Origin: Pseudonocardia bannensis
GTDB taxonomy: Bacteria; Actinomycetota; Actinomycetes; Mycobacteriales; Pseudonocardiaceae
Assembly: GCF_012911875.1 (NCBI RefSeq)
Contig: NZ_JAAXKZ010000030.1
Coordinates: 1-50,232 of the forward strand
Length of the DNA: 50,232 bases
Direction: 5' to 3'
This document shows, piece by piece, positions 40,126 through 48,573 of this stretch. The translations under genes were made by a program, and so were the position numbers. Position 1 is the stretch's first letter. Each line of letters begins with the position of its first letter. The notes beneath the pieces are model-generated. The model did not search any database. It had not been told where the DNA came from and saw only the letters and a list, made by a program, of their open reading frames with translations.

Positions 40126-41322
40126 CTACCCGCCGTTGGGGCTGAACCCGTCGGGACCGAACACCGCGCGGAGGCAGTTCTCCTTCTTGTTCTTGAACAG
40201 GTCGTAGCCGCGTGGGCCCTGTTCCAAGGACATCGGGTGGGTCGCGAGGTGCGAGGTCTTGAGCTCGCCCGCGGCTATCCGATCGAGCAGCATCGGGATG
40301 TAGCGCTCACCGTGCTGCTGGGCGCCGCGGAGGGTGAGGCCCTTGTTCATGAGCGCGCCCATGGGGACGCGGTCGACCAGACCGGCGAAGACACCGAGGA
40401 CGAACACGCTTCCGCCCTTGCGGCACGCGAGGATCGCTTCGCGCAGGGTGTGCCCACGGTCGGTCTGGAGTACCCGGGTCTGTTGCTTGAGTTGCTCGAG
40501 GCGGTACTGCGGGCCCGGGGTGTGGCACTCGAGGCCGACGGCCTCGATGCACACGTCGGGCCCGCGGCCGTCGCTGCGCTCGCGCAACACGGCATCGACG
40601 TCGACCTTCTCGTAGTTGACGACCTCCGCTCCGACGTGGCGCTGCATCATCTCCAACCGGTAGTCGAAGCGGTCCATGGCGATCACGCGCTCGGCGCCGA
40701 GGATCATCGCCGAGCGGGCCGCCATCTGCCCGACCGCTCCGCAGCCCCAGACGGCGACCACGTCGCCGGGTTGCACGCCGCCGAGGTGGGCGCCCATCCA
40801 GCCGGTCGGCGCCGAGTCGGAGGCGAAGACCGCCGACTGGTCGTCGACCCCGTCGGGGACGGTGAACGCCGTGTGGTCGACGAAGGGGATACGGACGTAC
40901 TCGGAGTGGCTCCCCTTGAACCCGCCCATCGCATGCGAGTAACCGAAGATGCCGCCGGGAGCCTGGCCCCACATGGTCTCCGTGATGGCCGGGTTGGTGT
41001 TGCTGTTGTCGCAACAGGAGTACAGCTCGTGCTCGCAGTACCAGCAGCGGCCGCACGCGATGAACGAACAGACCACCACCCGGTCGCCGACGTTGTGCTT
41101 GCGGACCTCCGAGCCGACCTCGACGACCTCACCCATGAACTCGTGGCCGAGGACGTCCCCGGCCTTCATCGCAGGGATGTAGCCGCTGATCTGGTGCAGG
41201 TCCGAGCCGCACACGGAGCTGAGCCCGACTTTCAGGATGGTGTCCTGCTTGTTCAGGATCTGCGGGTCCGGAACCCGCTCCACCGAGACCTCGTTGACGC
41301 CTTCCCGGCACAGTGCCTTCAC
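40126..41322 (-). CDS. Zinc-dependent alcohol dehydrogenase (formaldehyde dehydrogenase-like)
   Basis: 398-residue medium-chain dehydrogenase. Catalytic zinc ligands are Cys38 (SSVCGSDLHQ) and His60-Glu61 (GHEFMGEVVEVG). The structural zinc site is Cys90, Cys93, Cys96 and Cys104 (CGRCWYCEHELYSCC). The NAD-binding loop is VVAVWGCGAVGQMAARSAMI. The length and the inserted segment around 105-135 (SNTNPAITETMWGQAPGGIF) fit the glutathione-independent formaldehyde-dehydrogenase-like subgroup; the natural substrate is unclear. GTG 41322 follows GGAGGGG. Its start overlaps the SRPBCC remnant's stop by four bases, so they were once coupled. It may follow the monooxygenase-esterase pair, but 5.5 kb away on the other strand. 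Confidence 0.95.
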   Translation of the reverse strand: MKALCREGVNEVSVERVPDPQILNKQDTILKVGLSSVCGSDLHQISGYIPAMKAGDVLGHEFMGEVVEVGSEVRKHNVGDRVVVCSFIACGRCWYCEHELYSCCDNSNTNPAITETMWGQAPGGIFGYSHAMGGFKGSHSEYVRIPFVDHTAFTVPDGVDDQSAVFASDSAPTGWMGAHLGGVQPGDVVAVWGCGAVGQMAARSAMILGAERVIAMDRFDYRLEMMQRHVGAEVVNYEKVDVDAVLRERSDGRGPDVCIEAVGLECHTPGPQYRLEQLKQQTRVLQTDRGHTLREAILACRKGGSVFVLGVFAGLVDRVPMGALMNKGLTLRGAQQHGERYIPMLLDRIAAGELKTSHLATHPMSLEQGPRGYDLFKNKKENCLRAVFGPDGFSPNGG

Positions 41323-41615
41323 AATCGCCCCTCCGCTCGTGCGCGGCGTGTCGCCAGTTCGAGTGGCAGGTTGGTGAGGGCCAGTCGCGTCGACCCCGGC
41401 TTGTCCGGGCTGAGCACCTCGCCGGTCTCGATGAGCTGCTTGGAGTGCCGTAGCGCGGTCCGGACGGCCTGGCGCGGGTCGGTGCCCAGGAGGCGTGCGG
41501 TGGCCTCGCTCAGCCCGGCGGGTACCGGCGTCCGCACCCGCGCGGCGAGCGCGGTGCCCCGGTTGCCGGCCGCCCGCCGGACCTGGACCTCGACGGCGTC
41601 ACCGATCTCCCTCCA
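41319..41615 (-). pseudogene. SRPBCC-domain protein, C-terminal remnant
   Basis: The minus strand reads GDAVEVQVRRAAGNRGTALA, ARVRTPVPAGLSEATARLLG and TDPRQAVRTALRHSKQLIET then GEVLSPDKPG. This is the end of SRPBCC/coenzyme-Q-binding-type proteins (NRGTEVRVxLxYxPPAGxxGxxxAxLxGxxPxxQxxxDLRRxKQxxETGEV). The first half of the barrel is missing; upstream in-frame residues to 41816 are not family-like. It overlaps the dehydrogenase GTG by four bases (GTGA). Such SRPBCC genes often precede this type of dehydrogenase. Confidence 0.7.
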
Positions 41616-42206
41616 TGGCCTGCGCCAGCGCGCGGTCCAGGACGATGTACCTCCTGGCTGTGCTCGGTGACGACGCCCCGACGGGCCCAGGCCGTTGGTC
41701 GGCCGGTGACATCCCGCCCATGGCGGTTCTCCAGCACCATTGCGGCTCGGCACGGTGCCCGCGTCCTCCCGCCAGGTCCAAACCTGCGCCGAGACTCCGC
41801 CCAGGGGCCGGGGCATCGGTAGTGCTGCCCGTGGTGGGGCCGGGGGACCGGGTTCTTGCCCACCGGTCGGAGGGCACCGGGGACGGAGACGTGGTGCACC
41901 GCGGTGCTGGGACGGTCTCCGTGCACATGAGGACTACGTGCGGTGGACGGGGCGCTTCTCACTCCAAGGGAGTAACGGCCGACGCCGGCGGGTACGCCAT
42001 GGTTGTCCCGACGAGCCGCCGAGACGTGTGGCTTGCCTACGCCTGGTCGGCGGGAACGACTTCCGACCGGATCGGAGCATGAGACGGATTCCATGGCTCG
42101 CTGAGCAGACCGGCACCGTCCCCGTGACGTGGGCGGTACCGGGCTCGCCGCAGGCCGATGCGGCTGAGCAAGCGGACCCCAGTCCGAAACAGGGAGGATC
42201 AGTTCG
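41616..42206. other. Intergenic region, no gene supported
   Basis: A minus-strand segment around 41620-41690 (SPSTARRYIVLDRALAQAME) reads like a helix but has no supported frame. It may be the rest of the SRPBCC gene scrambled by slips. Otherwise nothing is seen. Confidence 0.4.
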
Positions 42207-42608
42207 ATGACGACGTCCAGCAACCAGTTCGCCGATATCGCCAAGCGCAGCCAGGAGGCGCTCACCACGGCTGCGCGCACCTGGGCCGAGACCCTCCAGG
42301 GCTTTGCGAGCAGCGTCACCGGCGGCCAGCGTTCGGTGCCGGACGCGCACGCTGTCGTGGACAAGACGTTCAACTTCCTCGAGCAGATGCTGGAGAACCA
42401 GCGCCAACTCATGCACACGCTGGTGTCCTCAGGGGCTCAGGCCACCGAGGCGGTCACCGAGCAGGCCGCTCGCGCCGCCGAGTCGGGCACTGCGCGCACG
42501 GCCCGCGCCGCAGAGACGGTTGCGGACAAGGCCGCGCAGGCCTCGGAGGAAGCCGGTGCGAAGGCCTCGAGTACCGCGCGTTCCGCGCGCGACGCTACGA
42601 AGAGCTGA
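42207..42608 (+). CDS. Phasin-like helical protein
   Basis: 133 residues, nearly all predicted amphipathic helix: MTTSSNQFADIAKRSQEALT, TAARTWAETLQGFASSVTGG, AVVDKTFNFLEQMLENQRQL, then an Ala/Thr/Glu-rich coiled part (AARAAESGTARTARAAETVA, DKAAQASEEAGAKASSTARS). The layout resembles phasins, which coat polyhydroxyalkanoate granules, and similar granule or lipid-surface proteins. No PHA synthase is in the window, so this is inference. ATG 42207 follows GGGAGGATC. Monocistronic. Confidence 0.77.
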   Translation: MTTSSNQFADIAKRSQEALTTAARTWAETLQGFASSVTGGQRSVPDAHAVVDKTFNFLEQMLENQRQLMHTLVSSGAQATEAVTEQAARAAESGTARTARAAETVADKAAQASEEAGAKASSTARSARDATKS

Positions 42609-43303
42609 CCCGAGGCCGCCGGGGGCGGCACCGTCCGCGGCCCGAGCCCGGCCGTCGCCCACGACGACGTCCGAAGCCCGGGAACGCCGGTGCGGTCGGG
42701 ATCACTCCAGAGCCACTCCGTCGAGGCGGCCAACCAGTCCTCGGGCTCACCCGTGGCGGCCGGGCCCGCGCTCGCGCGCGGGGATCGTGCGGACCGCTGC
42801 GCCGAGTTCGCCTCAATCGTTCGAACGGAGATGTTCGTCCTCCAAGGGGACTGCGGACCCGATTGACGGGATCTGCTCGCATGCTCGTCGTGGTGACGCC
42901 GGCGGGACTGCCAGGGTCTTTCGAGCGGCTCGGCCGCCTTTTGATTGAGCCGCCTGACGAGACGGCAATAGCAGACATTTCGGTTGGGTCCGGTAGTCAG
43001 GACGTTCCGCCGCTGATGTGAGATCGCGATGGCCGGGCAGGAACGGTGACGGGCGGGGTGGGCGCGCCTTCGGTCAGCTCTACTCGGCATGACCGCTATG
43101 AGCTTCTCGCCCGTCAGTGCCGAGTGTATCCGCTATGCTTTATTTGTTTTTCGGAAGCGGCCGTATGGGGCCGCCGTCTCCGCTTGGCTCGTCCTATAGT
43201 GAGACGCCCGCGCGCCCCTGTCACCGCGGCGGCCCACGTGTCTCGGATCCGGCGTGCGTCACAGAAAACACGGAACCGCGCTTTCTGCCAGAGGAGGGCT
43301 GCA
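42609..43303. other. Long leader region before the secreted protein, with possible cupin remnant
   Basis: Around 42860-42960 the plus strand reads GSARMLVVVTPAGLPGSFER, resembling the tail of cupin proteins (GxxARxLxVVTPAGFExFF). No complete gene remains. From about 43120 the DNA becomes AT-richer, with a TATGCT at about 43135 and a TATAGT at about 43193 that could serve as -10 elements for the downstream gene; no convincing -35 partner is visible. A GAGGAGGG site lies just before 43304. Confidence 0.4.
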
Positions 43304-43927
43304 ATGCCTTTTCATACGCTACACCGGGCGCTCGTTGTAGGCCTTCTGGGCGCCGGCGTCTCCCTGGCGCCCACGACGTACGCCGCGGCGACGTCCGACA
43401 CAGCTGAAACATCCCAGGGCGGTCCAGCCCAAGCGGACAATGCCGTCGACTGGAAGAACGCCACCTATCGCATCACCTGTGACGGCATCGTCGAAGGCGG
43501 GTTCGAGGTACCGCTGGTGGATGGAAGAGCGACCAGCTCGGGTGGAGGGAGCGGCGCATCTGTCTATGACCACTTCGACATCGCGTACGAGAATTCGGCG
43601 AGCGGGGACATGACCGGTGATGGCCGAGCGGAAACGGCGGTGCTCCTCTCGTGCTCACCACAGGAATCGAACTTCTCGGTCCAGGAGGTCCCGGTCTTCT
43701 CGGCAGACGGAGATCTTCTCGGCGAGCTTCCGTCTCCGAAATCGCTCCAGGGACCGGACGCCGTCCTGCCGCCCGTGTACGTCCCGTCCGAGTTGAGCAT
43801 ACGGGGTGGGGAGCTCTCGGCCGGCATGAACTTCTACGGGCCGGGCGATTCGCACGCAAGCGGTCCCTCCATCCATCGGACGGTCGTATGGAGGTGGAAC
43901 GGAAGCTCGTTCGAAAGGGTTTCATGA
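43304..43927 (+). CDS. Secreted protein of unknown function with FG-GAP-like segment
   Basis: 207 residues. A signal peptide (MPFHTLHRALVVGLLGAGVS then LAPTTYAAA) has a likely cleavage after TYA-A near residue 27. The mature part has NATYRITCDGIVEGGFEVPL, then YDHFDIAYENSASGDMTGDG and RAETAVLLSCSPQESNFSVQ, then RTVVWRWNGSSFERVS at the end. The GDMTGDGRAETAV box resembles FG-GAP/dockerin-type calcium loops, and the two cysteines could pair. Similar secreted proteins occur in many actinobacteria without known function. ATG 43304 has GAGGAGGG six bases upstream. GC is lower than neighbours in the leader, hinting at a different origin or strong regulation. Confidence 0.82.
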   Translation: MPFHTLHRALVVGLLGAGVSLAPTTYAAATSDTAETSQGGPAQADNAVDWKNATYRITCDGIVEGGFEVPLVDGRATSSGGGSGASVYDHFDIAYENSASGDMTGDGRAETAVLLSCSPQESNFSVQEVPVFSADGDLLGELPSPKSLQGPDAVLPPVYVPSELSIRGGELSAGMNFYGPGDSHASGPSIHRTVVWRWNGSSFERVS

Positions 43928-44164
43928 CAGAACGTGCGGCTGGTGACGCTGTGGACTACCGCTCGACCCGGCCGGCTTTGCGCCACGCGCTCCAGCCGGC
44001 TCCGGTGGTGCTCCCACCGCGCCTGGTCACCCGCGGCCATGTTGCCGTTGTCCTTCCGGAGCCCGGCGGCCCGTCGATGAGAGGCCGCCCGCGAAACCGC
44101 GTCGGCGCGCCTCGATGGGCAGTGCTGCCCGTGGAGAGCCGGACGGACCTCGTCCGGTAACGGT

Positions 44165-44917
44165 TCAGGCCAGCAGCGGGGCGAGCCGTTCGGCGTGCTC
44201 ACGCAGGAGTTCGACGAGCTCGTCGTTGGGCTCGGCGATGCGGTGGGGCGGGCCGGCGAGCGCGAGCCCGGCGACGAGCGTCCCGTCGATCGGGCTACGG
44301 ATGGGAACGGCGATGCAGCCGCGGTCGGCGCGGAGCTCGCCGCACTGCCGGGCCAGGGCCCCGGTGGCCACCGTGCGGAGCTGCCGGTCGAGCGCGGTCC
44401 CGTCGACGACCGTGTGTTCTGTGAAGCGCCGGAGGTCGCGGGTCAGCGCGCGCCAGTCGGGCTGGCCGGCGAGCAGCAGCTTCCCCAGGGCGGAGGCGTG
44501 CGGATAGCGGGCGAGGAACACGGGCTCGGTGGGCGGGTGGTCGGGATCGGGGTCGGCGAGCGTGACCTGCCCGGTGACGAACGACGCGAGGTGGACGCCC
44601 CAGCGCACGAGCCCGCGAAGGTGGTCGACGACGGCACGGGCCGCCGTGGGCGGGACCGGTGCGACGGGCACTGCCAGCCGGGCGGCGCGCCGGCCGAGGG
44701 CGAAGCCGCGCAGGTCGGGCAGCCGTACCAGGTACTCCTCATCGACGAGCAGGTTGAGCAACCGGTAGGTGGTGGCCTGCGGCAGCTTGAGCGCAGCGGA
44801 GATCTCCTTCGCGGTCACCCCGGGCCCGGCGGCGACGACCTCCTCCAGCATGGCGAGGGCGCTGCGGACGGCGCGGGGCTGGCGCCCGGACAGTGGCAGC
44901 GGGTCGATACCGGTCAC
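44165..44917 (-). CDS. IclR-family transcriptional regulator
   Basis: 250 residues. An N-terminal winged helix (RSALAMLEEVVAAGPGVTAK, EISAALKLPQATTYRLLNLL, VDEEYLVRLPDLRGFALGRR) is followed by the IclR effector domain (ASALGKLLLAGQPDWRALTR, CGELRADRGCIAVPIRSPID, GTLVAGLALAGPPHRI). Controls nearby catabolic genes by binding a small-molecule effector. GTG 44917 overlaps the upstream permease stop by four bases (GTGA), so the regulator is coupled to it. It most likely controls the divergent permease and amine oxidase genes. Confidence 0.94.
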   Translation of the reverse strand: MTGIDPLPLSGRQPRAVRSALAMLEEVVAAGPGVTAKEISAALKLPQATTYRLLNLLVDEEYLVRLPDLRGFALGRRAARLAVPVAPVPPTAARAVVDHLRGLVRWGVHLASFVTGQVTLADPDPDHPPTEPVFLARYPHASALGKLLLAGQPDWRALTRDLRRFTEHTVVDGTALDRQLRTVATGALARQCGELRADRGCIAVPIRSPIDGTLVAGLALAGPPHRIAEPNDELVELLREHAERLAPLLA

Positions 44918-46341
44918 GGCAGCCGCCCGAGGTGCACGTCGGCCGCGGAGGTCTCGTCGTAGACGCCGATCGCGGCGAGCTCGGCGGGGCGGCGCATCCG
45001 TAGCCACCCGAACCAGCCGAGCGCGGCGAGCAGCAACGCGGCGAGCACCACCGGGACGGGACCGCCGAGCGCGGAGACGACGAACGCGCCGCACGCCACG
45101 GCCAGCGCCGGGACCGTGACCGCGGTGACCAGCACCGGGGCGGGGGTGAGCTCTCCGATGCGGCGGAGGAACAGCGGCGCGGCCAGGCACACCAGCAGGT
45201 ATCCGACCAGATACCCGGCCGTGGCGACCGTGAGCAGGATGCGCAACGCGTCCGGACCCGGCACCCCGGCGACGAGCAGCGCCGCGGGTACCGCGGCCGC
45301 GACCGGCAACGCGACCGCGATCGCCATGTGCGGCGTGCGGTACCGGCGGTGGGTCGCACCCAGAACACGGGGCGCGATGCCGTCGCGGCCCATCGAGAAC
45401 AGCACCCGGACCAGCGCGTTCGCCGTCGCCAGCGTGCAGGCCACGAACGAGGTCGCGATACCGAGGTCGAGCAGCACCGCCAGCCACGGTGCGCCGCGGG
45501 CCGCGGCGAGCGCGACGACCGGTTCGGGTTGCCCGCCCAGCCTGCCCGCGAAGCCTGCGACCTGGGTGTAGGCGGCGACGACCGACAGCAGCCCGACGAC
45601 CGCGGCCGTGCCCAGCACCGCCCGCGGCACCGACCGGAACGGGCGGCGGGCCTCCACACCCAGCGTCGTCGCGGCCTCGAACCCGATGAAGGCGCCCAGC
45701 GCGGGCAGCACGCCCGCGGCGGCCGTGCCGAGCCCGGCGCTCGCGCCCCCGTCCGGGTCCGGTACGGGCAGGCTGCCGAGCAGGACCGCGAAGATGATGA
45801 GCATCAGCGCGATGGACACGGCCTCGACGGCGAGCACGATGCGCGCCGAGACCCGCACCCCGCGCAGCACCAGCGCCCCGGCGAGCGCGGCGAGCAGTAC
45901 GACGATCACGGCGCCGACCACCGGCGGGGCCCGCCAGCCGAACCGGGCCAGCAGCGCGTCGAGGTAGATCGCGGCGCCGGTCAGCGCAGCCATGACGAGG
46001 ATCGTGTAGCCGGCGAGCAGGGCGGTGCCGCTCGCGAACGCGGCGGCAGGACCGAGGCCCTTCGCAGTGAGACTGTAGAGCGAGCCGGCGGCGGCCATCC
46101 GGCGGGTGAAGCGGCTGATGCACGTGCCGACCAGCACCGCGAGTGCCGTCGCGAGCACGAACGACCACACGGTGGCCGTGCCGGCGGAGGTGGCCACGAT
46201 CGCGGGGACCGTGGCCATACCTGCCGCCGGCGCGGCGCTCGACACCGATTGAGCGAGTACCTCGACCGGCCCGAGGTTGCGGCGGTCGAGCCCGTGCACC
46301 GGCGAGCGGCGCCGCAACCCGGACATCGCACCGTTGGGCAT
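44914..46341 (-). CDS. APC-family amino acid/amine permease
   Basis: 475 residues with about 12 hydrophobic spans. LGPVEVLAQSVSSAAPAAGM at the start is the usual APC helix-1 approach. GSLYSLTAKGLGPAAAFASG, GAFIGFEAATTLGVEARRPF then RSVPRAVLGTAAV (the consensus amphipathic helix 6/7 region of amino acid permeases), and ANALVRVLFSMGRDGIAPRV follow. Probably an importer for an amine or amino acid. ATG 46341 is chosen because GGAGGTG ends five bases before it; a GTG at 46347 overlaps that site. It is in an operon with the IclR regulator and divergent from the copper amine oxidase. Confidence 0.95.
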   Translation of the reverse strand: MPNGAMSGLRRRSPVHGLDRRNLGPVEVLAQSVSSAAPAAGMATVPAIVATSAGTATVWSFVLATALAVLVGTCISRFTRRMAAAGSLYSLTAKGLGPAAAFASGTALLAGYTILVMAALTGAAIYLDALLARFGWRAPPVVGAVIVVLLAALAGALVLRGVRVSARIVLAVEAVSIALMLIIFAVLLGSLPVPDPDGGASAGLGTAAAGVLPALGAFIGFEAATTLGVEARRPFRSVPRAVLGTAAVVGLLSVVAAYTQVAGFAGRLGGQPEPVVALAAARGAPWLAVLLDLGIATSFVACTLATANALVRVLFSMGRDGIAPRVLGATHRRYRTPHMAIAVALPVAAAVPAALLVAGVPGPDALRILLTVATAGYLVGYLLVCLAAPLFLRRIGELTPAPVLVTAVTVPALAVACGAFVVSALGGPVPVVLAALLLAALGWFGWLRMRRPAELAAIGVYDETSAADVHLGRLP

Positions 46342-46400
46342 GCACACCTCCTCGACCAGGAGCCTCGGACGCTGGAGCGCAGACGCTAACCCGGCGCATC

Positions 46401-46472
46401 ACCACCGTGACAGGAATGGTGGTCCGAATGAGAATCGCCGCCCGCGGCTTCTCGCACCGTGAGAGTGCTCAC
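46401..46472. promoter_or_regulatory. Possible IclR operator region between permease and amine oxidase
   Basis: Two small dyads lie in the divergent intergenic region: ACCACC-N11-GGTGGT (46401-46423) and GTGAG-N4-CTCAC (46459-46472). Either could be the binding site of the local IclR protein. They are short, so this is weak. Confidence 0.32.
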
Positions 46473-46593
46473 ACCGAGCTTTCGCGGTAACGGAGACGGG
46501 GCTTTGACCGTGCGGCCATGGAGCGCTCACCGTCCCAGGTCAGGCTCTCGCCCGGCCCTTCCGCCCCACGGGCGACCACCAGGGAGGACATCC

Positions 46594-48573
46594 ATGACGA
46601 CCGTCGAGGATCGCCGCGACGCTGCCGCGACCGCCCCGGCCCATCCACTCGACATGACCACCGCCACCGAGGTCGACCGCGTCCGGGAGGCCCTGACCGG
46701 CGCCGGACTGCTCGGCGAGACGGTGCGCTTCGCCTTCTTCGCACCTGAGGAGCCGGCGAAGGACGAGGTCCTCGCGCAGCCCGACGGTGCTCCGGTCGAG
46801 CGCCGGTTCCGTGCGGTGCTGCTCGACCTGGCCAGCGGGCGGTCGTGGGACACCATCGTCTCGGCGACGCGCGGCGAGGTGCTCTCGCGCCGCGAGCTCG
46901 ACCCGCCCCGTGAGGGGCAGCCGCCGATCATCGACGCCGAGTTCGAGATGATCGAGGACGTCCTCAACGCCGACGCCGGCTGGGTCGAGGCGCTCGGCAA
47001 GCGGGGGATCGAGCCCGCCTCGGTGCGCGCCGTCCCCCTGTCCGCGGGGGTCTACGACTACCCGGACGAGGTCGGCCACCGCATCGTGCGCGCGTTCGGG
47101 TTCCGCCAGGACCACGCGAAGGACTCGCCGTGGGCGCACCCCGTCGACGGCCTGGTCGCCTACGTCGACCTGACCGACCGCCGCGTCACCCGGATCGTCG
47201 ATGCCGCCGAGCTGCCGGTCCCGGCCACGTCGGGCAACTTCGACGACCCCGCGGTCGTCGGCCCGGAGCGGACCACTCTGAAGCCGATCGAGATCACCCA
47301 GCCCGAGGGGCCGTCCTTCACCGTCGAGGGCAACCGGGTGCGGTGGGAGAACTGGGACCTGCGCATCGGGTTCAACGAGCGCGAGGGCCTGACCCTGCAC
47401 CAGATCAGCTTCGACGGCCGCCCGATCGTCTACCGGGCCTCGGTCGCCGAGATGGTGGTGCCCTACGCCGACCCGGCGCCGGTGCGGTTCTGGCAGAACT
47501 ACTTCGACTGCGGCGAGTACATGTTCGCCCGCTACGCCGACTCGCTGCAGCTGGGCTGCGACTGCCTCGGCGAGATCCACTACCTGGACGCCGTGATCGC
47601 CGACGACTTCGGCCGGCCGAAGACGATCACGAACGCGATCTGCATGCACGAGGAGGACTACGGCGTCCTCTGGAAGCACTCCGACATGTTCACCGGTGTG
47701 CGTGAGACGCGGCGGCAGCGGCGGATGGTGTTCTCGTTCTTCACGCCGATCGGCAACTACGACTACGGCTTCTACTGGTACCTCTACCTCGACGGCACCA
47801 TCCAGCTCGAGGTCAAGGCGACCGGGATCGTGTTCACCGCCGCCTACCCGGAGGGCGGCAACGAGTACGCGACCGAGATCGCGCCCGGACTCGGCGCGCC
47901 GTACCACCAGCACCTCTTCTCGGCACGGCTGGACATGACCGTCGACGGGGTGCGCAACGTCGTCGAGGAGGTGCAGGCCGAGCGGGTCCCGATGGGGGAG
48001 CGCAACCCGTACGGCAACGCGTTCCGGCAGCGGCGCACCCGGCTGACCCGCGAGTCCGAGGCGCAGCGCCGCGCCGACGGCTCCGTGGTCCGCGCGTGGC
48101 ACATCGTGAACCCGGAGCGGACCAACGCGCTGGGCCAGAACGTCGGGTACGCGCTGCTGCCGGAGGGCAAGGCGACGCTGCTCGCCGACGAGGCCTCGTC
48201 GATCCACGCCCGCGCGACCTTCGCGACCAACCACCTGTGGGTCACCCGCTACGACCCCGCCGAGCGCTACCCGGCCGGTGACTTCGTCAACCAGAACCCC
48301 GGTGGCGCCGGGCTGCCCGCCTGGGTGCAGGCCGACCGGGAGCTCGACGGCGAGGACCTCGTCGTCTGGCACACCTTCGGCACGACGCACTTCCCGCGAC
48401 CCGAGGACTGGCCGATCATGCCGGTCGACTACACCGGGTTCACGCTCAAGCCGGTCGGCTTCTTCGACCGCAACCCGGCTCTCGATGTGCCGCCGACGCG
48501 CGGGGCGCACTGCCACAGCGGCGGCCAGGACGTGCACGGCCCGGCGAAGGAGGGCAGCGGCGATGGTCGCTGA
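46594..48573 (+). CDS. Copper amine oxidase (primary-amine oxidase, TPQ)
   Basis: 659 residues. Cofactor-forming Tyr389 in NYDYG (oxidised to topaquinone), catalytic base Asp305 (YFDCGEYMFARY), and copper ligands His438 and His440 (YHQHLFSARLDM) and His599 (TTHFPRPEDWPIMP). An N-terminal pair of N2/N3-type domains precedes the large C-terminal beta domain. It oxidises primary amines to aldehydes with release of ammonia and hydrogen peroxide. ATG 46594 has an AGGGAGGA site. It lacks a signal peptide, so it is cytoplasmic as in many actinobacteria. The following permease gene overlaps its stop by 11 bases. Confidence 0.97.
   Translation: MTTVEDRRDAAATAPAHPLDMTTATEVDRVREALTGAGLLGETVRFAFFAPEEPAKDEVLAQPDGAPVERRFRAVLLDLASGRSWDTIVSATRGEVLSRRELDPPREGQPPIIDAEFEMIEDVLNADAGWVEALGKRGIEPASVRAVPLSAGVYDYPDEVGHRIVRAFGFRQDHAKDSPWAHPVDGLVAYVDLTDRRVTRIVDAAELPVPATSGNFDDPAVVGPERTTLKPIEITQPEGPSFTVEGNRVRWENWDLRIGFNEREGLTLHQISFDGRPIVYRASVAEMVVPYADPAPVRFWQNYFDCGEYMFARYADSLQLGCDCLGEIHYLDAVIADDFGRPKTITNAICMHEEDYGVLWKHSDMFTGVRETRRQRRMVFSFFTPIGNYDYGFYWYLYLDGTIQLEVKATGIVFTAAYPEGGNEYATEIAPGLGAPYHQHLFSARLDMTVDGVRNVVEEVQAERVPMGERNPYGNAFRQRRTRLTRESEAQRRADGSVVRAWHIVNPERTNALGQNVGYALLPEGKATLLADEASSIHARATFATNHLWVTRYDPAERYPAGDFVNQNPGGAGLPAWVQADRELDGEDLVVWHTFGTTHFPRPEDWPIMPVDYTGFTLKPVGFFDRNPALDVPPTRGAHCHSGGQDVHGPAKEGSGDGR

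Noticed and set aside
39289..41670. 793-codon plus-strand frame across the methyltransferase and dehydrogenase genes
   Set aside because: Spans two genuine minus-strand genes with clear active sites; no domain of its own.
44165..46405. Single 746-codon minus-strand frame across the permease and IclR genes
   Set aside because: Its N-terminal part is an out-of-frame reading of the permease; only the IclR part is real.
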